Assembly: GCA_034423575.1 (NCBI GenBank)
Contig: DAOUIF010000053.1
Coordinates: forward strand, 1 to 64,000
Reading direction: 5' to 3'
Source: Bin87 sp034423575
GTDB taxonomy: Bacteria; Chloroflexota; Dehalococcoidia; Lucifugimonadales; UBA3495
Length of the DNA stretch: 64,000 bases
Made by a program: the position numbers and the translations under genes. Under the pieces are notes generated by a model. That model saw only the letters and a program-made list of their open reading frames with translations. It was not told where the DNA came from and did no database searches. Numbering within the stretch: position 1 is the stretch's first letter; each line of letters begins with the position of its first letter. Shown here one piece after another: positions 17,007 through 25,295 of this stretch.

Positions 17007-17334
17007 TCCACTCGGAGATGGCGCAGCCGGGTTCGCGCTTGCGCGGAAACTCCCGGCAGACGCGCGGCCGGCGGTCGTAGATGCGGCAGGCTGATGTGGC
17101 CGAGTCGAGCATGGGGCAATGCTCTCCCGGCTGGTCTAGGAACAGCACGTTGCCGCCGCCGTCCGGGGCGCGGCTGATCCTGGCCTCCGTGCCCAGGCCG
17201 GCCGCCGCGCGATAGAAACCGGTGACCTCGTCGGGGTCCAGCCGCAGGATGATGGGGCCGCGGCAGCACATGGCGCGGCACTCCTTCATGCAGATGCGGC
17301 TGGCTTCCTCCGCCGAGAGGGTCAGGTCGGGCAC
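16972..17334 (-). CDS. YkgJ-type cysteine cluster protein
   Basis: The 120-residue protein has the pattern of the YkgJ/CxxCxxCC family: CMKECRAMCCRGP, HCPMLDSATSACRIYDRRP and VCREFP. The Cys set probably binds Zn or an Fe-S cluster. Its biochemical role is unknown. The start is a GTG at 17334 without a good ribosome site. The C-terminus overlaps the SGNH gene on the other strand. Confidence 0.75.
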   Translation of the reverse strand: MPDLTLSAEEASRICMKECRAMCCRGPIILRLDPDEVTGFYRAAAGLGTEARISRAPDGGGNVLFLDQPGEHCPMLDSATSACRIYDRRPRVCREFPRKREPGCAISEWIMPEPEPDQTP

Positions 17335-17353
17335 GGGGTAGGCGGTTCGCGGG

Positions 17354-17698
17354 TTACTTACCGTCTTCGATACTGACCGTGATGATGGCGTTGGCGATCA
17401 GCGTGCCGTCGCTGCCATCATCGTTGAGCAGTTCCAGGCCGCCCACGACGACATTCACGTTGGCGCGCCCGTGAGGCAGCGAGTCGGCAACCTCGTCGGC
17501 GTTGACCTTCTCGGGGTGGGGCGCGCCGATGGTCACATCAACCGTCATATCGTCGGCGGTAGCGTCCACCAGCCGGGCAAATCCCAGGCTGCTGTGGTGG
17601 ATGGCGTCGAACACGGCCCGCTTGGCCGCCAGGGTGTAATCCAGGCCGTGAACATCCACGCCCATGCCCATTTCGGTAACACAACGCACGAGAGCCAT
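17354..17698 (-). CDS. Lin0512 family protein
   Basis: The 114-residue protein matches the small Lin0512 family of unknown function. Marks are TEMGMGVDVHGLDYTLAAKR, AIHHSSLGF, and the VTIGAPHPEKV segment. Family members form rings. The start ATG at 17698 has AGGAGG upstream. It is just upstream of the Cys-cluster gene on the same strand. Confidence 0.8.
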   Translation of the reverse strand: MALVRCVTEMGMGVDVHGLDYTLAAKRAVFDAIHHSSLGFARLVDATADDMTVDVTIGAPHPEKVNADEVADSLPHGRANVNVVVGGLELLNDDGSDGTLIANAIITVSIEDGK

Positions 17699-17850
17699 AT
17701 CGTGACCTCCTGAACGGTCGACTAATTTGTCAGAGGGAAGGCGTCGTCCTCACATGGAGGTGCCGCCGTTGCGCCATTTAACGGCAGCGCCGGTGGCAAG
17801 TCAAGGCGGGGCCGTTGCTGACCAGGGCTTTTCCAAAGCCCTCCTCGTCC

Positions 17851-17919
17851 GGTCATGGTGAGCCGGTCGAACCATGAACCGCCCCAGTGGGCATCCTTCG
17901 ACAAGCTCAGGATGAGCGG
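17851..17919. repeat. Palindromic repeat family D
   Basis: GGTCATGGTGAGCCGGTCGA at the left and TTCGACAAGCTCAGGATGAG at the right are diverged inverted arms. This is a common type of dispersed palindrome in environmental bacteria. It lies in the 451-base gap between the Lin0512 and modA genes. Confidence 0.65.
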
Positions 17920-17964
17920 ATTTTGGTTGCGGTCAAATACTTTGAAAAGGCCCCGGTTGCCGAC

Positions 17965-18092
17965 GCGTACCCAGTGTGCGCAAACCTGTCATTGCGAGGA
18001 GCGGAGCGACGTGGCAATCCCGTTGGTGTAGCGACGATCCTGGCCGCAGCGAGATTGCCACGCTGCGCTCGCAATGACAAACCAGGTACGCG
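17965..18092. repeat. Repeat family B, full element
   Basis: The outer arms GCGTACCCAGT and AGGTACGCG are followed inward by GTCATTGCGAG and CTCGCAATGAC. The left arm has an extra GAGCGGAGCGACG segment that the right arm lacks. The rest of the 17699-18149 gap holds the family D repeat and the modA -10 element, and I see no gene in it. Confidence 0.85.
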
Positions 18093-18106
18093 CAGGAACC
18101 CGTTGC

Positions 18107-18112
18107 TATAAT
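18107..18112 (+). promoter_or_regulatory. -10 element of modA
   Basis: TATAAT lies 37 nt before the modA ATG, just outside a family B repeat. No ModE-type operator or molybdenum-cofactor riboswitch is visible. Confidence 0.45.
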
Positions 18113-18149
18113 TCAACTCTATGTACAATCGACAAGGATCGACAGTCCC

Positions 18150-19022
18150 ATGAACCCCCGTTGGCTGGTTCTGGCAACGGCGGTGTTTGTCCTGACCCTG
18201 GCCGCCGGCGGGTGCGCCGCCGCTTCGCAGGATGCGGCTCCAGCGGACACGGTGACCGTTTTCGCCGCGTCCTCGCTGGCCGAGCCGTTCCGCGCCGTGG
18301 CGGACGCCTACGAGGCCGACCACCCCGAGGTCAAGGTGACGTTCAATTTCGCGGGGAGCCAGGCGTTGCGCACCCAGTTGGAACACGGGGCGCGCGCGGA
18401 CGTTTTCGCTTCGGCCGATTGGGAGCAGATGGCGGCGATCCGGAAAGCCGACCTGCTGGGAAACACGCCCGAATACTTCGCCACCAACCGATTGGCGGTG
18501 GTCACTCCCGCGAAATCAACCGCTGTGCAGAGCCTGGACGACCTGGCGCGGCCGGGGGTGAGCATTGCCATCGCGTCGGCGGAAGTACCGGCCGGCGCCT
18601 ACGCCCGCGCGACCCTCGACCTGATGGCTGAGTCTGACGATTTCCCCGACGACTTCGCTCAGACGGTGTTGTCCAACGTGGTGACCCACGAGACCAACGT
18701 GCGCGCCGTGGAGCAGAAAGTCGCGCTGGGGGAGGTAGACGCCGGAATGGTGTATGAAACGGACGCCAAGGGCAACCAACACGGCGTCTCGTTTCGAGTA
18801 ATAGAAATACCGCTGCAATTCAACCCCGCCGCGGAGTATCCCATCGCGACACTGGAGGAGTCCGTCAACCCGCAACTCGCCCTGGACTTCGTCGCGTTCG
18901 TGCAGGGCGACGACGGGCAGGCGATCCTGCGGGAATACGGCTTTGCCCCGCCGGCCAACGTCGCCTGCCCCTGCCACGACGGAACGCCCGCCGGGAGCGT
19001 TGTTCCGTCAACGCCGCAGTGA
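18150..19022 (+). CDS. modA: Molybdate-binding lipoprotein ModA
   Basis: The 290-residue protein has a signal peptide with a lipobox-like LAAGGC, so it is probably membrane-anchored. The binding domain starts with TVFAASSLAEPFRAVADAY, whose Ser residues bind the oxyanion. FAGSQALRTQLEHGARADVF, VEQKVALGEVDAGMVYETDA and LDFVAFVQGDDGQAILREYGF are typical of ModA. It delivers molybdate (or tungstate) to ModBC. AAGGA lies about 13 nt before the ATG. modB follows 3 bases after the stop. Confidence 0.93.
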   Translation: MNPRWLVLATAVFVLTLAAGGCAAASQDAAPADTVTVFAASSLAEPFRAVADAYEADHPEVKVTFNFAGSQALRTQLEHGARADVFASADWEQMAAIRKADLLGNTPEYFATNRLAVVTPAKSTAVQSLDDLARPGVSIAIASAEVPAGAYARATLDLMAESDDFPDDFAQTVLSNVVTHETNVRAVEQKVALGEVDAGMVYETDAKGNQHGVSFRVIEIPLQFNPAAEYPIATLEESVNPQLALDFVAFVQGDDGQAILREYGFAPPANVACPCHDGTPAGSVVPSTPQ

Positions 19023-19025
19023 TCG

Positions 19026-19874
19026 ATGTTCCCGAGGTTCCTGCTGGGCAACGGCCGGACTGACGGCGGACGACACCAGGCGTCGCTGGGGGCGCTGGCT
19101 CCCGCGGGGGTTGCGGCTACTGTCGTCTACGTACTGTTCATCGGGCTGCCCATCGTGGCGTTGCTGGCGCGGGCGGGACAGCAGGAAGGATTCCTGGCCG
19201 GCCTGACCGGCGAACTGGTGCTCCAGGCGTTGCGCCTGACCGTTGTAACCAGCGTCGTGAGCATGGTCGTCGTGGTCGTCGTGGGCACGCCCTTTGCCCT
19301 GCTGCTGGCCCGCCGGCGATCGACCCTGCTGCGGGTGATCGACACCTTCGTGGAATTGCCCATCGTGTTGCCTCCGGTGGTGGCCGGCGTGGCGATGCTG
19401 ATGGCTTTCGGCAGGAACGGTCTGCTGGGCCCGCTGTTGGGTTCCCTGGGCGTGACCCTGCCGTTCACTACGGCCGCGGTGATCTTCGCGCAGGTTTTCG
19501 TGGCGGCGCCGTTCTACATCCGGGCGGCGCGCATCGGGTTCGCCGGCGTGGACCCAACCTACGAGGAGGTGTCGCAGACGCTCGGGGTTTCGCCATGGGC
19601 GACGTTCTGGCGGTTGACGCTTCCCGTGGCCTGGCCGTCGCTGCTGACCGGACTGACGCTGGCTTGGGCGCGGGCGGTGTCGGAGTTCGGGGCGACAATC
19701 ATGTTCGCCGGCAACTTGACCGGGCGCACGCAGACCATGCCGCTGGCCATCATGACCGCCATGGAGTCGAGCCTGGGCTCGGCATTGGCGTTGGCGGTGC
19801 TGCTGCTGGCGATGTCCACGCTGGCGCTGGCGGCGTTGAGCGTGCTGTTGCGGCGGACCGGATCGACGGTATGA
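19026..19874 (+). CDS. modB: Molybdate ABC transporter permease ModB
   Basis: The 282-residue permease has about six membrane helices. The ABC-coupling loop contains the EEVSQTLGVSPWATFWRLTLP motif, and EFGATIMFAGN is typical of ModB. It forms the molybdate channel with ModC. It follows modA at 3 bases. A 128-bp family B repeat separates it from modC. Confidence 0.93.
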   Translation: MFPRFLLGNGRTDGGRHQASLGALAPAGVAATVVYVLFIGLPIVALLARAGQQEGFLAGLTGELVLQALRLTVVTSVVSMVVVVVVGTPFALLLARRRSTLLRVIDTFVELPIVLPPVVAGVAMLMAFGRNGLLGPLLGSLGVTLPFTTAAVIFAQVFVAAPFYIRAARIGFAGVDPTYEEVSQTLGVSPWATFWRLTLPVAWPSLLTGLTLAWARAVSEFGATIMFAGNLTGRTQTMPLAIMTAMESSLGSALALAVLLLAMSTLALAALSVLLRRTGSTV

Positions 19875-19884
19875 GATATCCCAT

Positions 19885-20012
19885 GCGTGCCCAGTTTGTC
19901 ATCGCGAGGAGCGCAGCGACGTGGCGATCTCGTTGGGGTAACGGTCGTCGCTGCGGCAACGAGATTGCCACGCTACGCTCGCAATGACAGATTGGGCCAA
20001 GCGGGTACGCGT
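19885..20012. repeat. Repeat family B, full element between modB and modC
   Basis: The arms GCGTGCCCAGTTTGTCATCG and CGCAATGACAG followed by GGGTACGCGTG enclose a variable centre. The copy lies inside an otherwise tight operon. It brings an in-frame ATG at 19984 that could falsely extend ModC by 11 residues. Confidence 0.85.
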
Positions 20013-20016
20013 GAGC

Positions 20017-21138
20017 ATGAGCGAAAGACATTGGAGCAACGGCGCATACGGCCGTTTTACCGTTAGCCTGGACGAGTTCAGCATGGAGCTTGCCTTCGAG
20101 GTTGACGCCGGGCGCATCCTGGTGCTGTTCGGGCCGTCGGGCGCGGGCAAGACTACGGCGCTGCGAACCATTGCGGGGTTGGTCCGGCCCGGCGCCGGGC
20201 ACATCGTGATAGCGGGACGCACGGTGTACGCGGAGGCGGAAGGCGCGGGAGCGCGGCCGGTCTGGGTGCAGCCGCATCGCCGGGGAGTGGGCTACGTGAC
20301 GCAGCAGAACCACCTGTTTCCCCACCTGACCGTGCGCCGGAACATCGCCTACGGCCTGCGGGACCGGGGCGGCGAACCGGCGCGACAGCGGGTGGCCGAA
20401 CTGGTGGAACGGCTGCGGCTGGACGGGTTGGAAGACCGGCGGGTCTGGCAGCTGTCGGGCGGGCAGCAGCAGCGGGCGGCGCTGGCCCGGGCGCTGGCTC
20501 CCCGGCCGGACCTGCTGCTCCTGGACGAGCCCTTCGCCGCGCTGGACATGGAGCTGCGACGCGAGTTGGGATCAGATCTGCGAGCGACGGTTCGCCAGCT
20601 CGACGTGCCGGTGGTGCTGGTGACCCACAGCCGGGAAGAGGCCCTGGCACTGGGCGATGAGGTGCAGATCATCGACTCTGGCGTGACCGTGGCATCCGGG
20701 CCACCCCTGACGGCGCTGGAGCAGCCCGGACGCGGCCGCGTGGCAAGGCTCGTGGGCGTCGAGAACCTGTTGGAGATGCGAGTGACGGCACGGCTGCCGC
20801 AGGACGGCACCATGGTCTGCGCGGCGGCGGACCACCTGCTGGAGACCCCGCTGGCGGACGGCTGCGCGGTGGGCGATCCGGTAACCGTCGGGATCCGGGC
20901 GTCGGACATCATCCTGGCGGCGGGCCCGCTGCCGGAATCATCGGCGCGGAACACGTGGGCAGGCGTAGTATCGGAGGTGAGGCTGCGGCCTCCGGGCTAC
21001 GAGGTAACGCTGGACTGCGACGGGACGCCGCTGCGGTGCCACATCACGGGGACTTCGATGGATGCGATGGGCATCGCGGCCGGGCTGCCGGTGTGGGCGA
21101 TCTTCAAGGCTTCCTCGTGCTTCCTGCTGAGCGATTAG
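20017..21138 (+). CDS. modC: Molybdate ABC transporter ATPase ModC
   Basis: The protein is 373 residues from the ATG at 20017. Walker A is GPSGAGKT (39-46), the signature is LSGGQQQR, Walker B is LLLLDEPFAALD, and the switch His is in VLVTHSREEAL. The last 120 residues are a Mop/TOBE-type domain that senses oxyanion. It powers ModB. An upstream ATG at 19984 lies in the repeat and is not preferred. Confidence 0.92.
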   Translation: MSERHWSNGAYGRFTVSLDEFSMELAFEVDAGRILVLFGPSGAGKTTALRTIAGLVRPGAGHIVIAGRTVYAEAEGAGARPVWVQPHRRGVGYVTQQNHLFPHLTVRRNIAYGLRDRGGEPARQRVAELVERLRLDGLEDRRVWQLSGGQQQRAALARALAPRPDLLLLDEPFAALDMELRRELGSDLRATVRQLDVPVVLVTHSREEALALGDEVQIIDSGVTVASGPPLTALEQPGRGRVARLVGVENLLEMRVTARLPQDGTMVCAAADHLLETPLADGCAVGDPVTVGIRASDIILAAGPLPESSARNTWAGVVSEVRLRPPGYEVTLDCDGTPLRCHITGTSMDAMGIAAGLPVWAIFKASSCFLLSD

Positions 21139-21166
21139 GAGCAAGTCCCGTGTTGGGGCTCCTTGA

Positions 21167-21172
21167 TATAAT
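21167..21172 (+). promoter_or_regulatory. -10 element of the 21179 gene, possibly leaderless
   Basis: TATAAT ends 6 nt before the ATG at 21179, so transcription would begin at or next to the start codon. No ribosome site is present. This suggests a leaderless mRNA. Confidence 0.45.
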
Positions 21173-21178
21173 GCCGGC

Positions 21179-21565
21179 ATGGAACGATGGCGACGGTGGT
21201 TTGCGCCGGACAAGTTGCTGCGGTGGCATTTTCTAGCGTCGCCTTTCGGGATCGCGCTCACCACTTGGTTGGTAACACGATGGCAAACAGGTACGGCGCA
21301 CTTTGATGAACTAGCGAATTTCGTCAGTATCAGCGCAGTGATTTACGGGGGTGTGGCGGTAACTGTTGAAATGCTGATCATTGGAGGATCTAAAGCCGTG
21401 TTTTATGGGATAGCAACAATCATCAAGCTCCTGGACGAGAGGAAAGATAACAAAAGGGCCGAAGCCGTCCGCCTCGTGAGCAACGACAACACGCTCTTTG
21501 AGCAAGTCCTGGAGCAACGCCGGGCCAAAGAGCGCGACCCTGATGCCGAAAATAACGGGCGCTAG
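21179..21565 (+). CDS. Small membrane protein, hypothetical
   Basis: The 128-residue protein has two membrane helices (about 18-36 and 45-70), and a charged C-terminal tail rich in Lys, Arg and Glu. No family is recognised. Base composition is slightly more AT-rich than its neighbours. The start relies on the leaderless arrangement. Confidence 0.6.
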   Translation: MERWRRWFAPDKLLRWHFLASPFGIALTTWLVTRWQTGTAHFDELANFVSISAVIYGGVAVTVEMLIIGGSKAVFYGIATIIKLLDERKDNKRAEAVRLVSNDNTLFEQVLEQRRAKERDPDAENNGR

Positions 21566-21677
21566 CGTCCGCAGAGCGCTGACGCCAGTGCGGTTTACGG
21601 CGATTCGGGCCTCATGCCAAGCATGAGGTTGCAACGTCCCGCGAGAGACAAGACACAGCAAGGAGGACCAACCGGAG

Positions 21678-22340
21678 ATGCCTGGTTACAAGGGGATTTT
21701 GTTCGACATGGACGGGGTGCTGGTGGACAGCGAGCCGCTGTTCCACAAGGCGGTGAACGTGATGGTGGAACGCTGCGGCGCGGCGCCGATCACGGAAGAG
21801 GAGAACAACCGCCACCTGCTGGGCACAACGGTTGAGGAGACCTGGGTACGGGTCAAGGAGTTGCGCGGTATCCCGCAGACGCCGCAGGAGCTGCTGGCCG
21901 GCTACAACGAGGTGGTGAAGGACGTGCTGCGTTCCGACCTGGCGGCGCGGCCGGGCGTGCGGGAGCTGATCGCCGAGGCGCGGCGACGGGGCCTGCCCAT
22001 CGCGGTGGCATCGTCATCGTTGCGGGAGTGGGTGAACCTGAAGCTGTCGGTGATCGGGCTGACCGACGCCTTCCCGGTGGCCCTGGGCGGAGACGACATC
22101 GAAAACGGCAAGCCGGCTCCAGATATTTACATAAAGGCAGCGCGCCTGCTGGGGCTGGCCCCGACGGAGTGCGTGGCCATCGAAGACTCACCCATCGGCC
22201 TGACGGCGGCCAGCGCATCGGGAGCCTATACCGTCTGCACGCTGACCGATTCGACGCGCCACCTGGACCTCTCGGCGGCGGACGTGATCATCGAGAACCT
22301 GGAGCATTTCGACTACGGGCTGCTGGCGGAGGCTAGCTAA
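21678..22340 (+). CDS. HAD-superfamily phosphatase/phosphomutase (beta-PGM-like)
   Basis: The 220-residue protein has the HAD motif I FDMDGVLVDSEPLFH (nucleophile Asp9), motif II VASSS, a Lys in ENGKPAPDIY, and motif IV IEDSPIGLTAA. This is the subfamily with an alpha-helical cap after motif I. It hydrolyses or transfers phosphate of small phosphorylated metabolites. AGGAGG and CGGAG lie before the ATG. It ends convergently, overlapping the SCO1664-type gene by 4 bases. Confidence 0.9.
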   Translation: MPGYKGILFDMDGVLVDSEPLFHKAVNVMVERCGAAPITEEENNRHLLGTTVEETWVRVKELRGIPQTPQELLAGYNEVVKDVLRSDLAARPGVRELIAEARRRGLPIAVASSSLREWVNLKLSVIGLTDAFPVALGGDDIENGKPAPDIYIKAARLLGLAPTECVAIEDSPIGLTAASASGAYTVCTLTDSTRHLDLSAADVIIENLEHFDYGLLAEAS

Positions 22341-23068
22341 CCCCGGCGTCGGCGCCGACGGTATCCCGGGAGGCCGGGATAAGTCCCTTCCTGCAGCACC
22401 CATTGCAGCCGCTGCATCAGGGCGCGGGCCTCGGCGGCGTCCATCATGGACAGCAGTTCGGCCACGTCGCCCGTTGGCGCGAGCAACTGGCCGCACAAGC
22501 TGCGGAGGGGTTCCAGCAGCCGATCGGGAATGGGTTCGTCGGCGAAATCCCAGATGGCAGTGCGGATTTTGGTGTCCGAATGGAAGGTCAGCCCGTGATC
22601 GATGCCCCACAGCTTGCCGTCGGGGGCGCGGATGACGTGCTCCGGCTTGCGGTCAGTGTTGTTGGCGACCAGGTCGAAACAGCAGATGGTGCGCAGCTGA
22701 TCGGCGTCGCAGTCGCTCAATTCCTCGCGCGTGATGGTGTAGTAGTTTTCCCGCGGATTATGGTCCACGTAGAGCTGGACTGAGCCGATTCCGCCTGGTC
22801 CTTCCCGAATGATGGTCAGCGGGATGAAGTCCCAGCCCAGGATATGGCTGAGCAGGTAGGCGGCGTATTCGCGCTTGTAGAGGGTGCCGGAGGGGAAGTC
22901 CCACAGGGGCCATTCGCCCTGCCTGGGCTTGTAGATCGCCAGGGCGTAACGGTCTTCGAGGCTGATCTCGGCAAGATAGGTGTAGTTGGAGCCTTGACGG
23001 GTCAGATCGCAGCTCCGGATCTCCCCGTGCCGCAGCAAGTCAAGGTCGGATGGCCCGTCGGTGACCAC
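22337..23068 (-). CDS. SCO1664-type kinase-like protein
   Basis: The 243-residue protein fits the SCO1664 family (TIGR03843), related to PI3/PI4-kinase folds. Marks are ALAIYKPRQGEWPLWDFPSG, which holds a likely ATP-binding Lys, FDLVANNTDRKPEHVI, with a likely catalytic Asp/Asn set, and WGIDHGLTFH, with a metal-binding Asp. Substrate and role are unknown. The start is a GTG at 23068. The neighbouring DUF3090 gene ends 24 bases upstream, and this pair is conserved in Actinobacteria. Confidence 0.82.
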   Translation of the reverse strand: MVTDGPSDLDLLRHGEIRSCDLTRQGSNYTYLAEISLEDRYALAIYKPRQGEWPLWDFPSGTLYKREYAAYLLSHILGWDFIPLTIIREGPGGIGSVQLYVDHNPRENYYTITREELSDCDADQLRTICCFDLVANNTDRKPEHVIRAPDGKLWGIDHGLTFHSDTKIRTAIWDFADEPIPDRLLEPLRSLCGQLLAPTGDVAELLSMMDAAEARALMQRLQWVLQEGTYPGLPGYRRRRRRG

Positions 23069-23092
23069 GGGAAAAGGCGGCCTCGCGGCCGG

Positions 23093-23626
23093 CTATCCGG
23101 TTTCGAATACGGCGTGGCCGTTGGCGCGGGCGCAGCGATGGCCGTCGGGATCTATGGGCGCGCCGCAGAGGAAGCAGGGAGGGCGACCGGCGGCGCAGAC
23201 TCGCAGCGCCTGGTCGGCCAGATCTGACGACTGGGCCATCGTCATCCAGAAGCTGACGGAAGTCTGAGCCCCCGCGTCGGGGTCGTCCTCGTCGCCCTCG
23301 TAGGCGTGGATGACGAAGCAGTTCGCTTCCCGGTCGTATTCCAACTGCATCTGCCGGGCGCGGAAGTCCTGCTCCAGGGGATCCCCCATCCACGGCGTTT
23401 CATTCGGCGCGCTTTCTTTGTCACCGACCGATTCTCCCAACTGCTTTACGGCCTGCTGGAGATACAGGCCCAGTTGGAGAAGCTGCTCCTTCTCGAGCCA
23501 GATGAAGGTCTGCGCTCTTCCCGCTTCGGCAACCAGCCGGAAGGTGCGTTGACCCGGGCGCCCGAAAGCCTCGGCGGACACGGATTGGGCGGCGCCCATC
23601 TTATAGCGGACTTCGCGTTCTGCCAT
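23093..23626 (-). CDS. DUF3090 family protein
   Basis: The 177-residue protein starts at ATG 23626 (MAEREVRYKMG). It has the family landmarks TFRLVAEAGRAQTFIWLEKE and ends with a small Cys set, PPCFLCGAPIDPDGHRCAR, probably a metal site. In Actinobacteria it is encoded with the SCO1664-like kinase and a histidine phosphatase; here only the kinase-like partner is present. TATCAT lies 6 nt before the ATG, so it may be leaderless. Confidence 0.85.
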   Translation of the reverse strand: MAEREVRYKMGAAQSVSAEAFGRPGQRTFRLVAEAGRAQTFIWLEKEQLLQLGLYLQQAVKQLGESVGDKESAPNETPWMGDPLEQDFRARQMQLEYDREANCFVIHAYEGDEDDPDAGAQTSVSFWMTMAQSSDLADQALRVCAAGRPPCFLCGAPIDPDGHRCARANGHAVFETG

Positions 23627-24718
23627 GCGGCTATGATAGTCCCCGACCCTTACGCTGGCAAGTGGCGATCCATCACCCTTGTTTCCCCCCGGGCTGCTTG
23701 ACCCGTCAATCTGCCGAGCGGCGCTGCAAATCCTCGTCACAATGCAGTTCGCTCACTGCGCCCGGCCAACCTTCCCTGCAAACAGCCCTGTAGTTAGCCG
23801 TTTGCGGTTGCCCATGGGCATTTCAGCCGCGACATTTACATATCCCGCTGGAGCAGCGCGCGTCTATGCACATGAACATCAATTGGGCGCAATCCGCAAC
23901 GACGCTGCTGAAGACGCCGTTTGGCGCCGATTTCATGATGATGTTTGCACACACCAGCTACTTTCTTAGTGCAAAACCTCGAATGCACAGACTTTGACCT
24001 GACCGCTGCCTATTATCCCCGCTGGAAAGTCAACCGCGCGCTTCCGTCACCCGCGGAACGCTTATGGGCACATGGCACGCGATGCGTGTGCGCAAAAAGG
24101 GCAACCAATCGTTGGCGTGGAGTGCGGTGACCATCGTTTCCGCACTCCAGGCAACCACGCAGTTCGGACATATTGTTGAGGAACCCGGATAAATGCACTT
24201 TGGTCGCCAAGCCAAGGCCACTTTAATCCAAAGATGCACGTCCCTGCTCAAAAACTCCTGGCGGTTAGCGTTAATGGTGACGTTGTTCGCGCTGACCTGT
24301 TGGGAGGTCAATTCAGGACTAATGCCGATTCAGGAAAACGCTCAGGCGGGGTTAGGGGCATCGTTCGCTGCCGGGCCGGCCAACGGAGACCGAGGCAGGT
24401 AAGCAGCTTTCCGGAAGGGCAGCATCAAGACGCGCACAGCGGAGCATCGGCAATTGTCCCGAGATTGAGCACGCCGAATCATCCGACTGTCCGCGGCGTG
24501 CGCCCGTCCCACGGTCGTTGGGCACAGCCCCGGCCGTGGGCCGGTGATCCAGAGATTTGATTTGCGCAGGCGCGCGGCCCGGCCCGGGAGCCCCCGGGGG
24601 CAACAGAAAGCCGGTCCCAACGGAGACCGGCCTGCGAATAGTCGGCAGGGGTGGCGCCAATGGGGACGTGGAGCGGACCCACCCCGAAAGGCGCTGCTTT
24701 GCGGTCGTACTAACGGAG
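23627..24718. other. 1.1-kb region without a recognised gene
   Basis: No open frame in this stretch looks like a protein. The left part is less GC-rich than the right. A short sequence CCAACGGAGACCG occurs near 24379 and again near 24616. The minus-strand hairpin at 24610-24631 may end the gcvH transcript. No tRNA, RNase P, tmRNA or riboswitch could be recognised. Confidence 0.4.
24610..24631 (-). terminator. Hairpin downstream of gcvH
   Basis: On the minus strand GCCGGTC pairs with GACCGGC across an 8-nt loop, followed by TTTCTGTT. It lies 88 nt past the gcvH stop. The T-run is interrupted, so the assignment is moderate. Confidence 0.45.
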
Positions 24719-25108
24719 CTACAGCCCGCCCAGGTACTCGCCATAGCTGTCCGCATCGAGTAGCGCGTCCAACTCGGCCGGATCGCTCATCCGGACCCGC
24801 ATCATCCAGCCGTCGCCAAAGGGGTCGTTGTTCACCAGTTCGGGCTCCTGGGCCAGGCGTCCGTTGATTTCGGTGACTTCGCCGCTGACGGGCGAATAGA
24901 GGTCGGAGACGGCCTTGACGGACTCGATCTCCCCCATCTTGGCCATGTGGCCGACCGGGGCGCCGGTCTCCGGAAGTTCCACGTACACGACGTCGCCCAA
25001 CTGGTCCTGAGCGTAGTGGGTGATGCCCACCAGCACGGTTCCGGCGGCGGCATCCTCGACCAGGGCCCATTCGTGCTCCCTGGAGTATTTGCGGTCTTCG
25101 GGATTCAC
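24719..25108 (-). CDS. gcvH: Glycine cleavage system H protein
   Basis: The 129-residue lipoyl carrier has the lipoylation segment GEIESVKAVSDLYSPVSGEV with Lys65. It shuttles the aminomethyl group from glycine between P, T and L proteins. The start is ATG 25108. gcvT lies upstream on the same strand, separated by a 187-base gap filled mostly by a family B repeat. gcvP is not in the window. Confidence 0.95.
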   Translation of the reverse strand: MNPEDRKYSREHEWALVEDAAAGTVLVGITHYAQDQLGDVVYVELPETGAPVGHMAKMGEIESVKAVSDLYSPVSGEVTEINGRLAQEPELVNNDPFGDGWMMRVRMSDPAELDALLDADSYGEYLGGL

Positions 25109-25160
25109 TTTATCTGATACCTCCCAAGGGTAGGGTAGTCAACGATCCTGGCAATCTCGT

Positions 25161-25290
25161 GCGTACCCAGTTTGTCATTGCGAGCGCAGCGTGGCAATCT
25201 CGTTGCGGCCAGGATCGTCGCTGCACCAGCGGGATTGCCACGTCGCTTCGCTCCTCGCAATGACAGGTTTGCGAAAACCGGGCGCGCGTG
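25161..25290. repeat. Repeat family B, full element between gcvT and gcvH
   Basis: GCGTACCCAGTTTGTCATTG and CGCAATGACAGG with GGCGCGCGTG are the ends. Here the short arm is on the left and the long arm (with GACGTGGC) on the right, the reverse of the copies at 17965 and 19885. Confidence 0.85.
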
Positions 25291-25295
25291 AGAGC

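Noticed and set aside
17722..17904. 60-residue minus-strand frame upstream of modA
   Set aside because: It overlaps the family D palindrome and has no protein-like features or ribosome site.
24395..24425. CCGGAAGGGCAGCA near 24412 resembles the apical motif of bacterial SRP RNA
   Set aside because: The symmetric loop on the other side and the long SRP stem could not be built from the flanks; the match is probably chance.
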